Notes: generated from the letters alone by a model not told the origin. A DNA stretch of 64,000 nucleotides from Apirhabdus apintestini (GCA_033977085.1 CP138906.1:372001-436000), one strand, 5' to 3'; positions 19,651 to 29,335 are shown, numbered from the stretch's first letter. Numbers and translations are program-made.

Positions 19651-21561
19651 GTGCGATTCCCGAATCAACGCCTGGCTCACCTGTTTGAGCTGCTGCAAAA
19701 TGAGCCCCTGCCTCAGGACGAGCTGGCTCGTCGGCTCGGCGTGTCTACCCGAACCGTGCGTGCGGATATCACTGCCCTGAACGCGCTGTTGCAGCATCAC
19801 GGTGCGCAATTCATCCTAAGCCGTGGCGAAGGTTATCGACTCAACGTTGAGGATGAACAGCGCTTCGCTGCGCTGCGGGCCGCGCCTGCCCGGCAGCAGC
19901 TTATCCCTCGCACGGCATCCGAGCGGGTTCAGCATCTGCTGGTGCGCTTTTTAACCTCGGCTTTTTCGCTCAAGCTGGAAGATTTGGCCGAAGCCTGGTT
20001 CGTCAGCCGCGCCACGTTGCAGAATGATATGGCGGAGGTTCGTGAGCACTTCAACCGCTACAATTTGACCATTGAGACGCGCCCGCGACACGGAATGAAG
20101 CTATTTGGCAGCGAAATGGCGATCCGCGCCTGCCTGACTGATTTGCTGTGGCAAATTTGGCAGCTAGACAACGCCAATACGCTGCTGACGGAAGAGGCGC
20201 TAACGCCGGGCGCGCTGGCACAGGTAGCGCTGTCGGTACAGGAGAATTTTAGCCGCTATCATATCCGCATGACCGATGAGGGAGAGCAATTTATCTGCCT
20301 TTACTGCGCGGTTGCGGTGCGTAGAATCAGCGAAGGCTATCCGCTTTCCGGCTTTAAAGCCGATGAAGTAGAGCCATCGGTGCGGGATGCCGCCTATGCC
20401 ATTGCGGGCGTCATTCAGGATATGGCCGGGAAACCGATTTCAAAATCGGAGAAAAACTGGCTGTGCGTGCATATCGCCGCGCGTCAAATTCAGGAAGTAG
20501 CACCCAGTGCGATAAATGCGGATGACGATGAGGCGCTGGTGGAGTACATCCTGAACTATATCAATACCCACTATAACTACAACTTATTGACCGATGAACA
20601 ACTGCGGGCGGATCTGCTGACCCATATTAAAACGATGATTACCCGGGTTCGCTATCAAATTAATTTGCCCAATCCGCTGCTCGACAATATCAAACAGCAT
20701 TATCCACTGGCCTGGGATATGACGCTGGCCGCCGTTTCAAGCTGGGGTAAATATACGCCGTACACCATTAATGAAAATGAAGTGGGATTTCTGGTGTTGC
20801 ACATCGGCGTGGGGCTGGAGCGCCATTACAATATTGGTTATCAGCGTCAGCCGCACGTGGTGCTGGTGTGCGACACCGGTAACTCGACGGTGCGAATGAT
20901 ACAGGCAATGCTGCTGCGCAAATATCCTCAGCTTGAAGTTACCCGCATTATCTCCCTGCGCGACTATGAACAACTGACGAGCGTAGAAGAAGATTTTGTG
21001 ATTTCAACGGCGCGGGTGTCTGAAAAAGATAAACCGGTGGTTATCATGTCTCCGTTTCCAACGGAGTATCAGCTGGAGCAAATCGGGCGCCTGGTGTTGG
21101 TGGATCGCACGCGCCCGTGGATGCTGGAAAAGTACTTCGATGCCCAGCATTTTCGCATCATCAACCAGCCAATAACCCAGGAAGCGCTATTTAGTGAACT
21201 GTGCGCGCAGCTTAAAGCCGAAGGCTACGTGGATGACGCCTTTTTACCTTCCGTCGTGGAGCGCGAAGCCATCGTCAGCACCATGCTGGGTGAAGGCATT
21301 GCGCTGCCTCACTCGCTGGGGTTGCTGGCACAGCGCACGGTGGTTTACACCGTACTTGCGCCGCAGGGCATTGCCTGGGGCGACGAAATTGCGCACGTCA
21401 TTTTCCTGCTGGCGATCAGTAAAAGCGAGTATGAAGAGGCGATTGCTATCTACGATCTGTTCGTTACCTTTTTACGTGAGCGAGCCACCGCGCGCCTGCG
21501 CGACTGCCGCGATTTTGCGGAGTTTAAAACGGTGGCGATGGACTCTCTGAGCCGCTTTTAG
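19651..21561 (+). CDS. BglG/MtlR-type regulator with PRDs, EIIB-like and EIIA domains
   Basis: 636 residues, GTG start. In order: DeoR/HTH_11-like DNA-binding domain (DELARRLGVSTRTVRADITA, residues 23-42), Mga-type second HTH (LEDLAEAWFVSRATLQNDMA), PRD1 (about 185-280), PRD2 (about 295-400), EIIB-Gat-like domain with the cysteine in VLVCDTGNSTVRM, and EIIA (Fru-like) with the phosphohistidine in EGIALPHSLG. This is a DNA-binding activator controlled by phosphotransfer, not an antiterminator. Its presence argues that the adjacent uncharacterised transport proteins handle phosphate of PTS type. Probably activates at 12614-12703. Confidence 0.9.
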   Translation: MRFPNQRLAHLFELLQNEPLPQDELARRLGVSTRTVRADITALNALLQHHGAQFILSRGEGYRLNVEDEQRFAALRAAPARQQLIPRTASERVQHLLVRFLTSAFSLKLEDLAEAWFVSRATLQNDMAEVREHFNRYNLTIETRPRHGMKLFGSEMAIRACLTDLLWQIWQLDNANTLLTEEALTPGALAQVALSVQENFSRYHIRMTDEGEQFICLYCAVAVRRISEGYPLSGFKADEVEPSVRDAAYAIAGVIQDMAGKPISKSEKNWLCVHIAARQIQEVAPSAINADDDEALVEYILNYINTHYNYNLLTDEQLRADLLTHIKTMITRVRYQINLPNPLLDNIKQHYPLAWDMTLAAVSSWGKYTPYTINENEVGFLVLHIGVGLERHYNIGYQRQPHVVLVCDTGNSTVRMIQAMLLRKYPQLEVTRIISLRDYEQLTSVEEDFVISTARVSEKDKPVVIMSPFPTEYQLEQIGRLVLVDRTRPWMLEKYFDAQHFRIINQPITQEALFSELCAQLKAEGYVDDAFLPSVVEREAIVSTMLGEGIALPHSLGLLAQRTVVYTVLAPQGIAWGDEIAHVIFLLAISKSEYEEAIAIYDLFVTFLRERATARLRDCRDFAEFKTVAMDSLSRF

Positions 21562-21688
21562 ACACCGACGCGACGCGCCTTGCATTAATGAACGCCAAAA
21601 AGCCCGTTAGCAGGAAAACGCTGCGAGTGGGGCAGGGAAACGTTACGCCCTCTGTCGGGATTGCTAAATTCGCGAAGCCGTGAACTGA

Positions 21689-21720
21689 CCGGAGAAAGGC
21701 TATCTCCGGCCGGTATTTTA
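21689..21720 (+). terminator. Terminator after the PRD regulator gene
   Basis: CCGGAGA (21689-21695) and TCTCCGG (21703-21709) form a stem, followed by CCGGTATTTTA. It lies in the gap between convergent genes (regulator and yhbW). Confidence 0.6.
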
Positions 21721-21767
21721 TCGCGCGGCGCCAGGGACAGAGCGGCGGGCAGGGCGCTGCGGGTTGA

Positions 21768-22781
21768 TTAATCTAACAGCATCTCTCGCGCCTGCATGGC
21801 CAGTTCAAACGAGCGCAGGCGCGCTTCATCATCGAATATTTGCCCGTTGACCATAATCTCGTCGGCGGCGGTTTCATTCAGCACCGCCTGCAGGCCGTGC
21901 GCGATTTGTACTTTATCACCCACCAGCGACATGCTCAGCGCTTGCTCAACGCCATACTGTTCGGCATGGCTCCAGATATCGGCCATATTGCCGCACGGCG
22001 GCGGCAGCCGATTATTTTCCCTCGGCGCAGCTTAACGAAGGCCTGCTGCATTGAGGTAAACAAATACTCAGCTTCACGGCAGGTATCCGCGGCGACAATA
22101 TTGATACACACCGTGGCATAGGGTTTTTCGAGACGCTCGGAAGGGCGGAACTGGCTGCGATACATCGCCAGCGCCTGAAGTAGCATATCCGGAGCAAAGT
22201 GCGAGGCAAAGGCGAAGGGTAAACCCATTTGCGCGGCTAGTTGAGCGCTATACAGGCTTGATCCCAACAGCCAGACGGGAACCCGCGCGCCGTAACCCGG
22301 CACCGGGCGCACCGCAGGCTGGGGATCCGAGGCATCGAACCATTCCACCAGGCTGTGCGACATCATGCGGAAAATTGTCCGCTTCCGGCTGATGCATGTG
22401 CCGGCGTAGCGCCATCATGGTGCGGCGATCGCTGCCTGGCGCACGGCCAATGCCCAGATCGATACGCCCCGGATACAGCGCTTCCAGGGTACCAAACTGT
22501 TCGGCGATAATAAGCGGCGCGTGGTTGGGTAACATGATACCACCTGCGCCGAGGCGCAGCGTTTGCGTATGAGCGGCTAAATGGCCGATAAGCACAGACG
22601 TCGCCGCGCTGGCAATTCCCGTCATGTTGTGGTGCTCCGCCAGCCAGTAGCGGTGATAACCGAGTTTTTCCGCCCGCTGCGCCAAATCGCGCGAGCGCTG
22701 AAAGGCGTGCTGTACGTCAGCGTTTTGCGGGATCGGGGCGAGATCCAGCACGGAAAAGGGAATGGCGGTGGTGTTAGGCAT
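21768..22781 (-). CDS. yhbW: LLM-class flavin oxidoreductase YhbW
   Basis: Luciferase-like monooxygenase family protein, about 337 residues, close to E. coli YhbW (335). The start at 22781 reads MPNTTAIPFSVLDLAPIP. Conserved stretches are RYWLAEHHNMTGIASAA and GRIDLGIGRAPGSDRRTMMA. Two frame changes occur: near 22348-22352, in a CCAGG motif (one extra base, or two lost), and at the C run 22019-22021 (complement G4 to G3). In K-12 the next gene is mtr; here the accessory operon lies beyond it. Confidence 0.9.
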
Positions 22782-23032
22782 AGTGGCTCCCTGTGGATTC
22801 AACCGAGTCATTTTTCCAGGCTCGCCTGGCAGAATAGACCATAGTGCATGAAATGGCAGGGAATAACGTTAACAGGGCGAGCCTTTACGCTTCAGCCTTC
22901 AAGCGCCCGGCGCAGTCATTTTCCTTTAGCGCACCGGGCGATGCGCGTTAGAAAAAATTATGCGCCGGGCGTAACAATACGCTGATATCGACAGAGAAAG
23001 TGCCCGTGAGAGATAGGGCGCTTTCCCGCAGA
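22782..23032. other. Spacer between yhbW and ubiV
   Basis: About 250 bases holding several GC-rich inverted repeats built on GCCCGGCGC/GCGCCGGGC (around 22910-22970), resembling REP-type intergenic repeats. It probably contains the yhbW promoter. No gene seen. Confidence 0.45.
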
Positions 23033-23914
23033 TTACGCCTGCTGCAGCTCCAGCCCCGGCACGCGCCGCCAGTAGCCATTACATTCCGACTGAGCGGTGA
23101 GCGGTAGCGGAGCCTGACCGGCCTCATTGGCGCGAAATGCGTCAATAACGGCCAGGCTCTCTTTCCCCTGCGGCGAAATGCGAACGATATCCACCAGCCC
23201 CTGCATTGAAGTTAATTCATTGCCCAAATTGTAAATGTAGCCGCTCATGGTCTGAACGCCGTTGAGGGTAAAAACTTGCTGCTGTTCCTGAGAGCGCATA
23301 GGGCGCCCGTTGGGATAGTTGATGCAGCAGGTTTCGCATTCATCCTTGGCCCGATTTTCCGAGCGTGCGGTAAAACAGCGCGCGGAGTAGGCCAGCGGTA
23401 GGTGCCCATAGCTGAAGACTTCCACCTCAAATTGATTGCGGATGCCTAATTCATCGCACTGTGCGAGCATATTGGCCAGCCAGTCGCGAGATAATTCTAC
23501 CGGCATGCACCAGCGCGTCATTCCCTGTTTGAGCAACAGGCGCAGCGTCACTGCGTTATAACAATTTAGCGCGGGGCCGGCGACAAAGGGTAGGTGGCGT
23601 TCGGCGGCCATATTCACGACGCCAAGATCGTTCGCTTCAATCAAAAACTCACCGTTTTCAACATAGCGCTTTAGCTCGCCGAGCTCCGAAGATGCCTGCA
23701 CCAGCGCCAGCGTGGAAAGGGCTACCTGCTTACCGGCCGCCGCCAGCGCTGCGGCCATTTCCAGCCAGTCGCCGGTTTTTGTCGCACGACGCTTGCTGCA
23801 CACAGTTTCGCCCAGATAGATAATGTCGGCGCTGCTGCGCGCTGCGGCGCTATAGAAATCGGATAGCGTCTCTTTCGACCAGTACCAGAGCACCGGCCCC
23901 ATAGAGTATTTCAT
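23033..23914 (-). CDS. ubiV: Oxygen-independent ubiquinone hydroxylation protein UbiV
   Basis: With UbiU forms an iron-sulfur complex that hydroxylates ubiquinone precursors without O2. Peptidase-U32-type fold, 293 residues from the ATG at 23914 (MKYSMGPVLWYW). The cluster cysteines known from E. coli UbiV are present: Cys39 in GETVCSKRRA and the group in ARCFTARS and DECETCC. Intact. It starts eight bases after the ubiU stop, in one operon with it. Confidence 0.95.
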   Translation of the reverse strand: MKYSMGPVLWYWSKETLSDFYSAAARSSADIIYLGETVCSKRRATKTGDWLEMAAALAAAGKQVALSTLALVQASSELGELKRYVENGEFLIEANDLGVVNMAAERHLPFVAGPALNCYNAVTLRLLLKQGMTRWCMPVELSRDWLANMLAQCDELGIRNQFEVEVFSYGHLPLAYSARCFTARSENRAKDECETCCINYPNGRPMRSQEQQQVFTLNGVQTMSGYIYNLGNELTSMQGLVDIVRISPQGKESLAVIDAFRANEAGQAPLPLTAQSECNGYWRRVPGLELQQA

Positions 23915-23922
23915 GAGATCTC

Positions 23923-24918
23923 CTACTGCCATTTTCGGTGATATGCGCCAAGAGTTGTTTGGGTGCCTTCAGCCATAGCGCCAAGCGCTTCCATCCAGGC
24001 CGGCTGTGGCGTAAAGCGCTGGGGATCGGCAATACAGCGATCGATAGCCTGGCGCCAGACTTTTGCAACCTGGCTTACATAAGCCGGGCTGCGCTGGCGC
24101 CCTTCAATTTTTACCGAAGCAATGCCGGCGTTAAGAAGCTCCGGCAGCAGTTCCAGCGTGTTCAGGCTGGTGGGTTCTTCCAGCGCATGATAGGGCGTGT
24201 CGTCCACCAGATAGCGACCTTTACATAGCGTGGGGTAGCCTGCATTCTCCCCTTCTCGGTAGCGATCGATAAGCACATCATTCAGGCGTGATTCCAGACC
24301 ATCACCCGTTTGCTGCCAGCGCACAAAGCGCGCCGGGGAGCAGGCGCCGACGGTATTCGGCGACTCACCGGTAAGATAAGATGACAGATAGCAGCGCCCT
24401 TCCGCCATAATGCACAGGCTGCCGAAAGCGAATACTTCCAGCGGAACCGGCGTGACGCGCGCCAGTTGCTTCACCTGATGAATCGATAACACGCGCGGCA
24501 GCACAACGCGCGCGACGTCAAAATGATTTTTATAGAAACGAATGGCTTCTTCATTGGTGGTAGAGGCCTGCACGGAAACGTGGCGCTCCAGATTAGGGTA
24601 ACGTTCTGCCGCGTATTCCAGCATGGCGAGATCGGCAAGAATTAACGCATCGGCGCCCAGTTGCGCAGCCATATCGACGGCGCGCTGCCAGCGCGCATAG
24701 CCATCCGGGTGTGCGAAGGTGTTAATCGCAATATGCAATTTACGGCGATGCTGATGCACGAAGCTAACGGCTTCCTGCAGGCGCTTTTCGTTGAAGTTCA
24801 GGCCGGCAAAATGGCGGGCGTTGGTATCGTCTTTCAGGCCGATATATACCGCATCAGCGCCGTTTTCAATGGCCGCCTTTAACGCCGGAAGATTTCCGGC
24901 AGGGCAAAGCAATTCCAT
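23923..24918 (-). CDS. ubiU: Oxygen-independent ubiquinone hydroxylation protein UbiU
   Basis: 331 residues, exactly the E. coli length, peptidase-U32 family. The four cluster cysteines fall in SLCIMAEGRCYLSS (two), GACSPARF and TLCKGRYL. First gene of the ubiUV pair and divergent from ubiT, so the 225-bp gap (24919-25143) holds both promoters. I see no convincing FNR box in that gap although the pathway is anaerobic. Confidence 0.95.
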   Translation of the reverse strand: MELLCPAGNLPALKAAIENGADAVYIGLKDDTNARHFAGLNFNEKRLQEAVSFVHQHRRKLHIAINTFAHPDGYARWQRAVDMAAQLGADALILADLAMLEYAAERYPNLERHVSVQASTTNEEAIRFYKNHFDVARVVLPRVLSIHQVKQLARVTPVPLEVFAFGSLCIMAEGRCYLSSYLTGESPNTVGACSPARFVRWQQTGDGLESRLNDVLIDRYREGENAGYPTLCKGRYLVDDTPYHALEEPTSLNTLELLPELLNAGIASVKIEGRQRSPAYVSQVAKVWRQAIDRCIADPQRFTPQPAWMEALGAMAEGTQTTLGAYHRKWQ

Positions 24919-25143
24919 AATGTATCCTGAATTCTCGGGAAGGGTGTGCGCCGTAGCGCGGCGCGAAATTGTTAATGAAGCGTGATTTTAGTTAACCATT
25001 CGTCTGTACTTTTTGATTTAAGGCAGTTAATCGCGTATTGGTGTTACTCATGGCACTGGAAGCGTAATTGTTGATTTGAACTGCTATGCCTGCCGCATGA
25101 TATGGCACAATAGCGGCACTAATTTTCTCAAGGAGTAAAGCCC

Positions 25144-25666
25144 GTGTTGGATAAACTGCGTTCTCGTCTGGTGCGTACAGGGCCGTCGCTGATAAAAACC
25201 CCGGTGCGCCTTACCCCTTTGGGATCAAGCGTCAGTTACTGGAGCAAGTATTGGGATGGCAGTTTCGTCAGGCTCTGGAAGATGGCGAACTGGACTTTCT
25301 GGAAGGACACTGGCTGCATATCGATGTCCGTGATATTGGGTTAAGTTGGTTCACCTCCGTACAAAATAACCGGCTGGTAGTGTGCGAATCGGCGCAGGCG
25401 GATGTCAGCTTCAGCGCTGATGCCAACGATCTACTGCTTATCGCCGCGCGTAAACAGGATCCCGATACGCTTTTTTCCAGCGTCGCCTGGTTATCGAGGG
25501 TGATACGGAATTGGGGCTATATGTAAAAAACCTGATGGATGCTATCGATCTGGATACCATGCCCGCACCGCTGCGCGCGCTGTTGATGCAGCTTGCGGGT
25601 TTTGTCGAGGCGGGCCTTAAAACAGCGCCCGACAGACATCAAACCTCGGTAGGTGAGATATGCTGA
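25144..25666 (+). CDS. ubiT: Ubiquinone biosynthesis accessory factor UbiT (SCP2 domain)
   Basis: Lipid-binding SCP2-domain protein needed with UbiU and UbiV for anaerobic ubiquinone synthesis. It starts MLDKLRSRLVRTGPSL. There are two single-base losses in homopolymers, at 25221-25223 (G4 to G3) and 25471-25476 (T7 to T6). Correcting both gives 174 residues, exactly the E. coli length, with QADVSFSADANDLLLIAARK and EGDTELGLYVKNLMDAI in one frame. The stop overlaps yhbS. Confidence 0.92.
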
Positions 25667-26163
25667 TTCGTGTGGAAATTCCTATTGATGCGCCCGGCAT
25701 TGACGCTTTGCTGCGCCGGGCGTTTAACCGCGTCGATGAAGCGCAGTTAATTCATGACTTGCGCGAAGACGGTCAGTTAACGCTGGGCGCTGTCGCAACG
25801 GACGACGAAGGGCAAATTATCGGCTATGTCGCATTTAGCCCCGTGAGCGTTGCGGGTGAAGACCGACAGTGGGTGGGCTTAGCGCCGCTGGCAGTTGATG
25901 AACGCTGGCGGGGGCAGGGCATCGGTCGTCAGCTTGTTTACGACGGCCTGGATTCATTAAATGAATTTGGCTACGGCGCGGTGGTAGTCCTTGGCGACCC
26001 TGCGCTATACGCCCGGCTCGGGTTCGAACCCGCATTGCGCTATGGTTTAAGCTGTCGCTGGCCCGATTGTGAAACGCGTTTTCAGGTGCATCGTCTGGCG
26101 GATGATGCACTGGAAGGTGTAAGCGGCCGGGTAGAATACGCTGAACATTTTAACCGCTTTTAA
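25660..26163 (+). CDS. yhbS: GNAT-family N-acetyltransferase YhbS
   Basis: 167 residues, intact. The acetyl-CoA-binding loop is DERWRGQGIGRQLVYDG (about residues 80-96), and YARLGFEPALRYGL is the usual GNAT ending. The substrate is unknown. The start overlaps the ubiT stop (ATATGCTGA), so the genes are cotranscribed. The stop overlaps the end of convergent yhbQ by 14 bases. Confidence 0.93.
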   Translation: MLIRVEIPIDAPGIDALLRRAFNRVDEAQLIHDLREDGQLTLGAVATDDEGQIIGYVAFSPVSVAGEDRQWVGLAPLAVDERWRGQGIGRQLVYDGLDSLNEFGYGAVVVLGDPALYARLGFEPALRYGLSCRWPDCETRFQVHRLADDALEGVSGRVEYAEHFNRF

Positions 26164-26437
26164 CCGCTGCCAGCACGGCGCTGAAGTATTTTTCATCGGC
26201 GATTAGTCGCTCTTTTTGCACGCGAGTGAGCTGCTTAATACGATATTCCACGCGCAGCGCCAGTGCGCGATCGCCAATCGGGTGAGAGAATACCAGGCGT
26301 AGCATGCCCTGACCGCGCAGCGCTTTAGCGCCTTTTCCGGTTTGGTGCTCCCGTAGCCGACGCGCAACGTCGGTGGTAATACCGGTATATAGCCGGTTGC
26401 CTGCGGTGTGAAGGATATAGAGAGACCAGTTGGACAT
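26150..26437 (-). CDS. yhbQ: GIY-YIG domain protein YhbQ
   Basis: 95 residues from the ATG at 26437 (MSNWSLYILHTAGNRLYTGI), about the family length. The GIY-YIG nuclease core is LYIL...LYTGITTDVARRLREH; conserved GKGAKALRGQG follows. E. coli YhbQ is a DNA-repair-linked nuclease-fold protein. Divergent from yhbP. An upstream in-frame ATG (26479) would add 14 residues not found in relatives. Confidence 0.92.
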   Translation of the reverse strand: MSNWSLYILHTAGNRLYTGITTDVARRLREHQTGKGAKALRGQGMLRLVFSHPIGDRALALRVEYRIKQLTRVQKERLIADEKYFSAVLAAVKSG

Positions 26438-26539
26438 AACAAAGAGAGCGGCCAGTGTGTGAAAACGGTACTTTATCACACTTGCTTTTTATGGGGCTGC
26501 CCGAGCGTTGTCGTCGACATTGAATAGCGAGCCGCTACG

Positions 26540-26973
26540 ATGGATACCTTAAACCGTATTAGTCGCTGGCTAAAACGCCAGCATGTCGTCACCTACTGCG
26601 TTACGCAGGATAATACGCCGTGGTGCGCGAATGCGTTTTACCTCTACGATGCGCAGAGCGTCGCTTTTTATTTCCTCAGCGATCCCGGCACGCGGCATGG
26701 CAAAATGGCGGGGATACGGGCACCTGCCGCCGGCACGGTAAACGGGCAGCCGAAAACCATCGCATTAATTCGCGGCGTTCAGTTTAGCGGCGAACTACGT
26801 TTACTTAGCGGCAATGAAGCGGCAATGAGGCTTGCCGCCTGGTATCGCCGCTTTCCTGCGGCACGGGCGATGTCGGCGCCGGTGTGGGAACTGCGAATCG
26901 ATGAGCTAAAATTTACCGATAACACGTTAGGCTTTGGTAAAAGCTTATCTGGGCGCGGGTATCAGGAGAGTAG
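26540..26973 (+). CDS. yhbP: YhbP, pyridoxamine-5'-phosphate-oxidase-like fold protein
   Basis: Split-barrel flavin-binding-type protein of unknown substrate. NGQPKTIALIRGVQFSGELR is the best conserved part. A base is missing from the A run at 26939-26942; with it the end reads DNTLGFGKKLIWARVSGE, matching YhbP (KKMIWLR). The total is then 144 residues and the stop is at 26971-26973. The last 12 bases overlap convergent yhbO. Confidence 0.88.
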
Positions 26974-27477
26974 TTTTAGCATTTCCCGGTTAAACGCAGG
27001 TAAATCGTCCGGCGTGCGGCTAGTCACTATCTGCCCGTCATCGACCACTACTTCCCGGTCGTAAAAATCAACGCCCGCATTTTTCAAATCCACGGCAATT
27101 GCGTTTACAGATGTCATTTTTCGGTTACGAACCACGTCTGCGCTGATAAGTAACTGCGGGCCGTGACAGATGGCAAATACCGGTTTGTGAGCGTTAACCA
27201 TTTCACGAGTGAACTCAACAAACCGCTCGTCGGCGCGCAGGCTGTCCGGTGAATGACCGCCCGGCAGTAGCAGCGCATCGAAATCTTCAGAGCGACTTTC
27301 ATCAATAGCGGCGTCAATGGTCACGGTGGCCTTGCCCTGTTTCCCGGTAATGGTTTTTCCGCGTTCGGTGTCGATGGTGACAACCTCATGGCCCGCCTGG
27401 CGCAGTGCATCTGCGGGTGAAGTGAATTCACTATCTTCAAATTCATCGGTAATGAGTACGGCGACTTTCTTGCTCAT
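26962..27477 (-). CDS. yhbO: Protein/nucleotide deglycase YhbO (DJ-1/PfpI family)
   Basis: 171 residues, intact. The nucleophile cysteine is in the elbow motif FAICHGPQLLI (about residues 101-111), and DALLLPGGHSPDSLR marks the PfpI subfamily. It repairs methylglyoxal- and glyoxal-modified proteins and nucleotides and protects against stress in E. coli. Divergent from yraR across a 138-bp promoter region. Confidence 0.94.
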   Translation of the reverse strand: MSKKVAVLITDEFEDSEFTSPADALRQAGHEVVTIDTERGKTITGKQGKATVTIDAAIDESRSEDFDALLLPGGHSPDSLRADERFVEFTREMVNAHKPVFAICHGPQLLISADVVRNRKMTSVNAIAVDLKNAGVDFYDREVVVDDGQIVTSRTPDDLPAFNREMLKLLS

Positions 27478-27615
27478 GCGGCCTCCTTGAAAACTGAGCG
27501 AAAAGAGGAGAAAACTGGCGAAACGCCAGCGTTATGGCAAATACTTATTTCTGAATCGATAAGCCTGGCGCATTTTGCGATTTTTTCCAGACGGTAACTA
27601 TCCATGGAGGCGATA

Positions 27616-28283
27616 ATGAGTCGGATTTTATTGACCGGAGCAACGGGGTTAGTCGGCGGAGAATTGTTACGTTTGCTGCTGGAAGAACCGCGTGTTACAC
27701 AGCTTATCGCGCCCACCCGACGCCCGTTACCACCGGCGCAGAAACTGGTGAATCCCTGCGACCCTCAACTTACCGATGCGCTTGGCCAAATTAATGAGCC
27801 TATCGATATTGTTTTTTGCTGTCTGGGAACAACGCGTCGCGAGGCGGGCAGTAAGCAGGAGTTTGTGCTGGCCGACTACAGTCTGGTGGTGGATACCGCA
27901 CTGGTGGGGCAAAAATGGGGCGCGAAGCACATGCTGGTAGTCAGCGCGCTGGGAGCGAATCCACATTCGCCGTTTTTTATAGCCGGGTTAAAGGCGAAAT
28001 GGAGCAGGCGCTTATTGCCCAGGAGTGGCCGCGTTTGACCATAGTTCGGCCGTCAATGCTATTGGGGCATCGCGATAAGCGGCGCCTGAATGAGTCTCTG
28101 TTTGCGCCGCTATTCCGCCTGTTACCCGGTCGCTGGCATGCGATCCGGGCGCGTGACGTGGCGCTGGCGCTATTAACGCTCGCTTTTTCTGCCTCAGAGC
28201 GACCTGTAACTGTACTGCATTCCGGCGAGCTTCGACATATCGTACACGGGCGTGCATTAAATAAACGTGCGGTAAATAGATAG
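27616..28283 (+). CDS. yraR: NAD(P)-binding protein YraR
   Basis: Short-chain dehydrogenase-like atypical SDR. The dinucleotide-binding motif is LLTGATGLVGGELL near the N-terminus; FCCLGTTRREAGSKQEF and VVSALGANPHS are conserved. The T run 27973-27978 is one short (T7 to T6); restoring it gives FFYSRVKGEMEQAL and about 222 residues. The start at 27616 matches E. coli YraR. The function is unknown; E. coli data suggest none beyond the fold. Confidence 0.9.
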
Positions 28284-28463
28284 ACGCTTAAGTTGCCCGG
28301 CCGCCAAAAAACTTTTACATACCCCTGCAATTGCGCCGACATAAATCGGCGCCGTTTGGTTCCTCCCTGCCCGGGATAGGTTGTTGGAGGGGCTGTATTT
28401 TAATGTCGGGCCGTCTGATACAGGGAATGGCGGCCTGTTAATTTGCTAAACGTGGTTATTTGT

Positions 28464-29007
28464 ATGAAAAAATGATGAATGTTGCTGCGCTTGCCGCGCT
28501 GCTGGTATCCGGGTCCGCGCTGGCGATGGGTGTAACGCTGGAGCAGGGGAAAAACTGGACTAATATGGAAGCCGAAATGGGGAAAACCTCTAACGGTTTG
28601 TATGTTCAGGGTAACTGGTTGAAAAATACGGACAGCGGCGCACAGGCCGGTGGCGTTGGCGCGGGATATAATTTGGGGCTGGGGCCATTGACCGTTTCTG
28701 CCGGGGCGAAAGCGCTCTATTTAGGGCCAAAAAAGGCGATAACGGCGTTGCGTTTCCCATTGGCGGCGGCCTCGCTTACAACTTCACCGATAGCATGGCC
28801 ATTTTTGGCGAAGGTTATGCCGCGCCTGAAGGCTTAAATAATAGCGTTAAAAATTATGCTGAAGCGAACGCCGGGGTTAGTTGGGCGCCGATTCCTCTGG
28901 TGACGCTCAAGGCGGGTTATCGCTATGCGGGCGTAGATGGAAAAGACGGTCATCCGGGACATAATTTGTATGATGGGCTGTACATTTCCGGTGGCGTAGC
29001 GTTCTAA
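28464..29007 (+). CDS. YfaZ-family outer-membrane protein
   Basis: Small predicted beta-barrel of the YfaZ family, about 181 residues after correction. The signal peptide is MKKMMNVAALAALLVSGSALA. Beta strands such as LYISGGVAF end in the C-terminal Phe required for outer-membrane assembly. Two A runs are one base short: 28467-28472 (next to the start) and 28729-28734. NYAEANAGVSWAPIPLVTLK and AGYRYAGVDGKDG match the family. It lies in a block inserted between yraR and dolP relative to K-12. Function unknown. Confidence 0.85.
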
Positions 29008-29042
29008 GCCCGCCGTTCGGTAGCAGGGTAAATATTATTGAG

Positions 29043-29064
29043 GGGAGCTATGCTCCCTTTGTTT
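29043..29064 (+). terminator. Terminator of the YfaZ-like gene
   Basis: GGGAGC-TAT-GCTCCC followed by TTTGTTT, 36 bases after the stop codon. Confidence 0.75.
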
Positions 29065-29077
29065 ATTTAACGTCGGC

Positions 29078-29335
29078 GCTGATAGCTTCGGTGGCACGTA
29101 AATGACGGTTTTTGCTACTGCCGTAGCAGAGGGTTGTGAGGGGTACTCGCAGGCCGTGAAGCGGCGTGAGGATATCCGGCGCGGCGCTGATGGCTCCGGT
29201 GGTACGTAAATGACGGTTTTTGCTGTCTAATGCTGCCGTAGCAAAGGGTTGTGAGGGGTACTCGCAGGCCGTGAAGCGGCGTGATGATATCCGGCGCGGC
29301 GCTGATGCTCTGGTACGTAAATGGCGTTAAGGCTG
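29078..29335. repeat. Imperfect direct repeats of about 110 bp, 2.3 copies
   Basis: Units begin GCTGAT near 29078, 29186 and 29301 (spacing 108 and 115). Each full unit holds GGTACGTAAATGACGGTTTTTGCT, CCGTAGCARAGGGTTGTGAG and GGCCGTGAAGCGGCGTG in that order; the third copy is cut short. Non-coding, between the YfaZ-like gene and the chemoreceptor. No inverted ends or transposase. Confidence 0.8.

Noticed and set aside
19651..21561. BglG-type RNA antiterminator
   Set aside because: The N-terminus is a DNA-binding HTH pair (DeoR/Mga type), not the CAT RNA-binding domain, so it is a DNA-binding activator; I did not search for RAT sequences.
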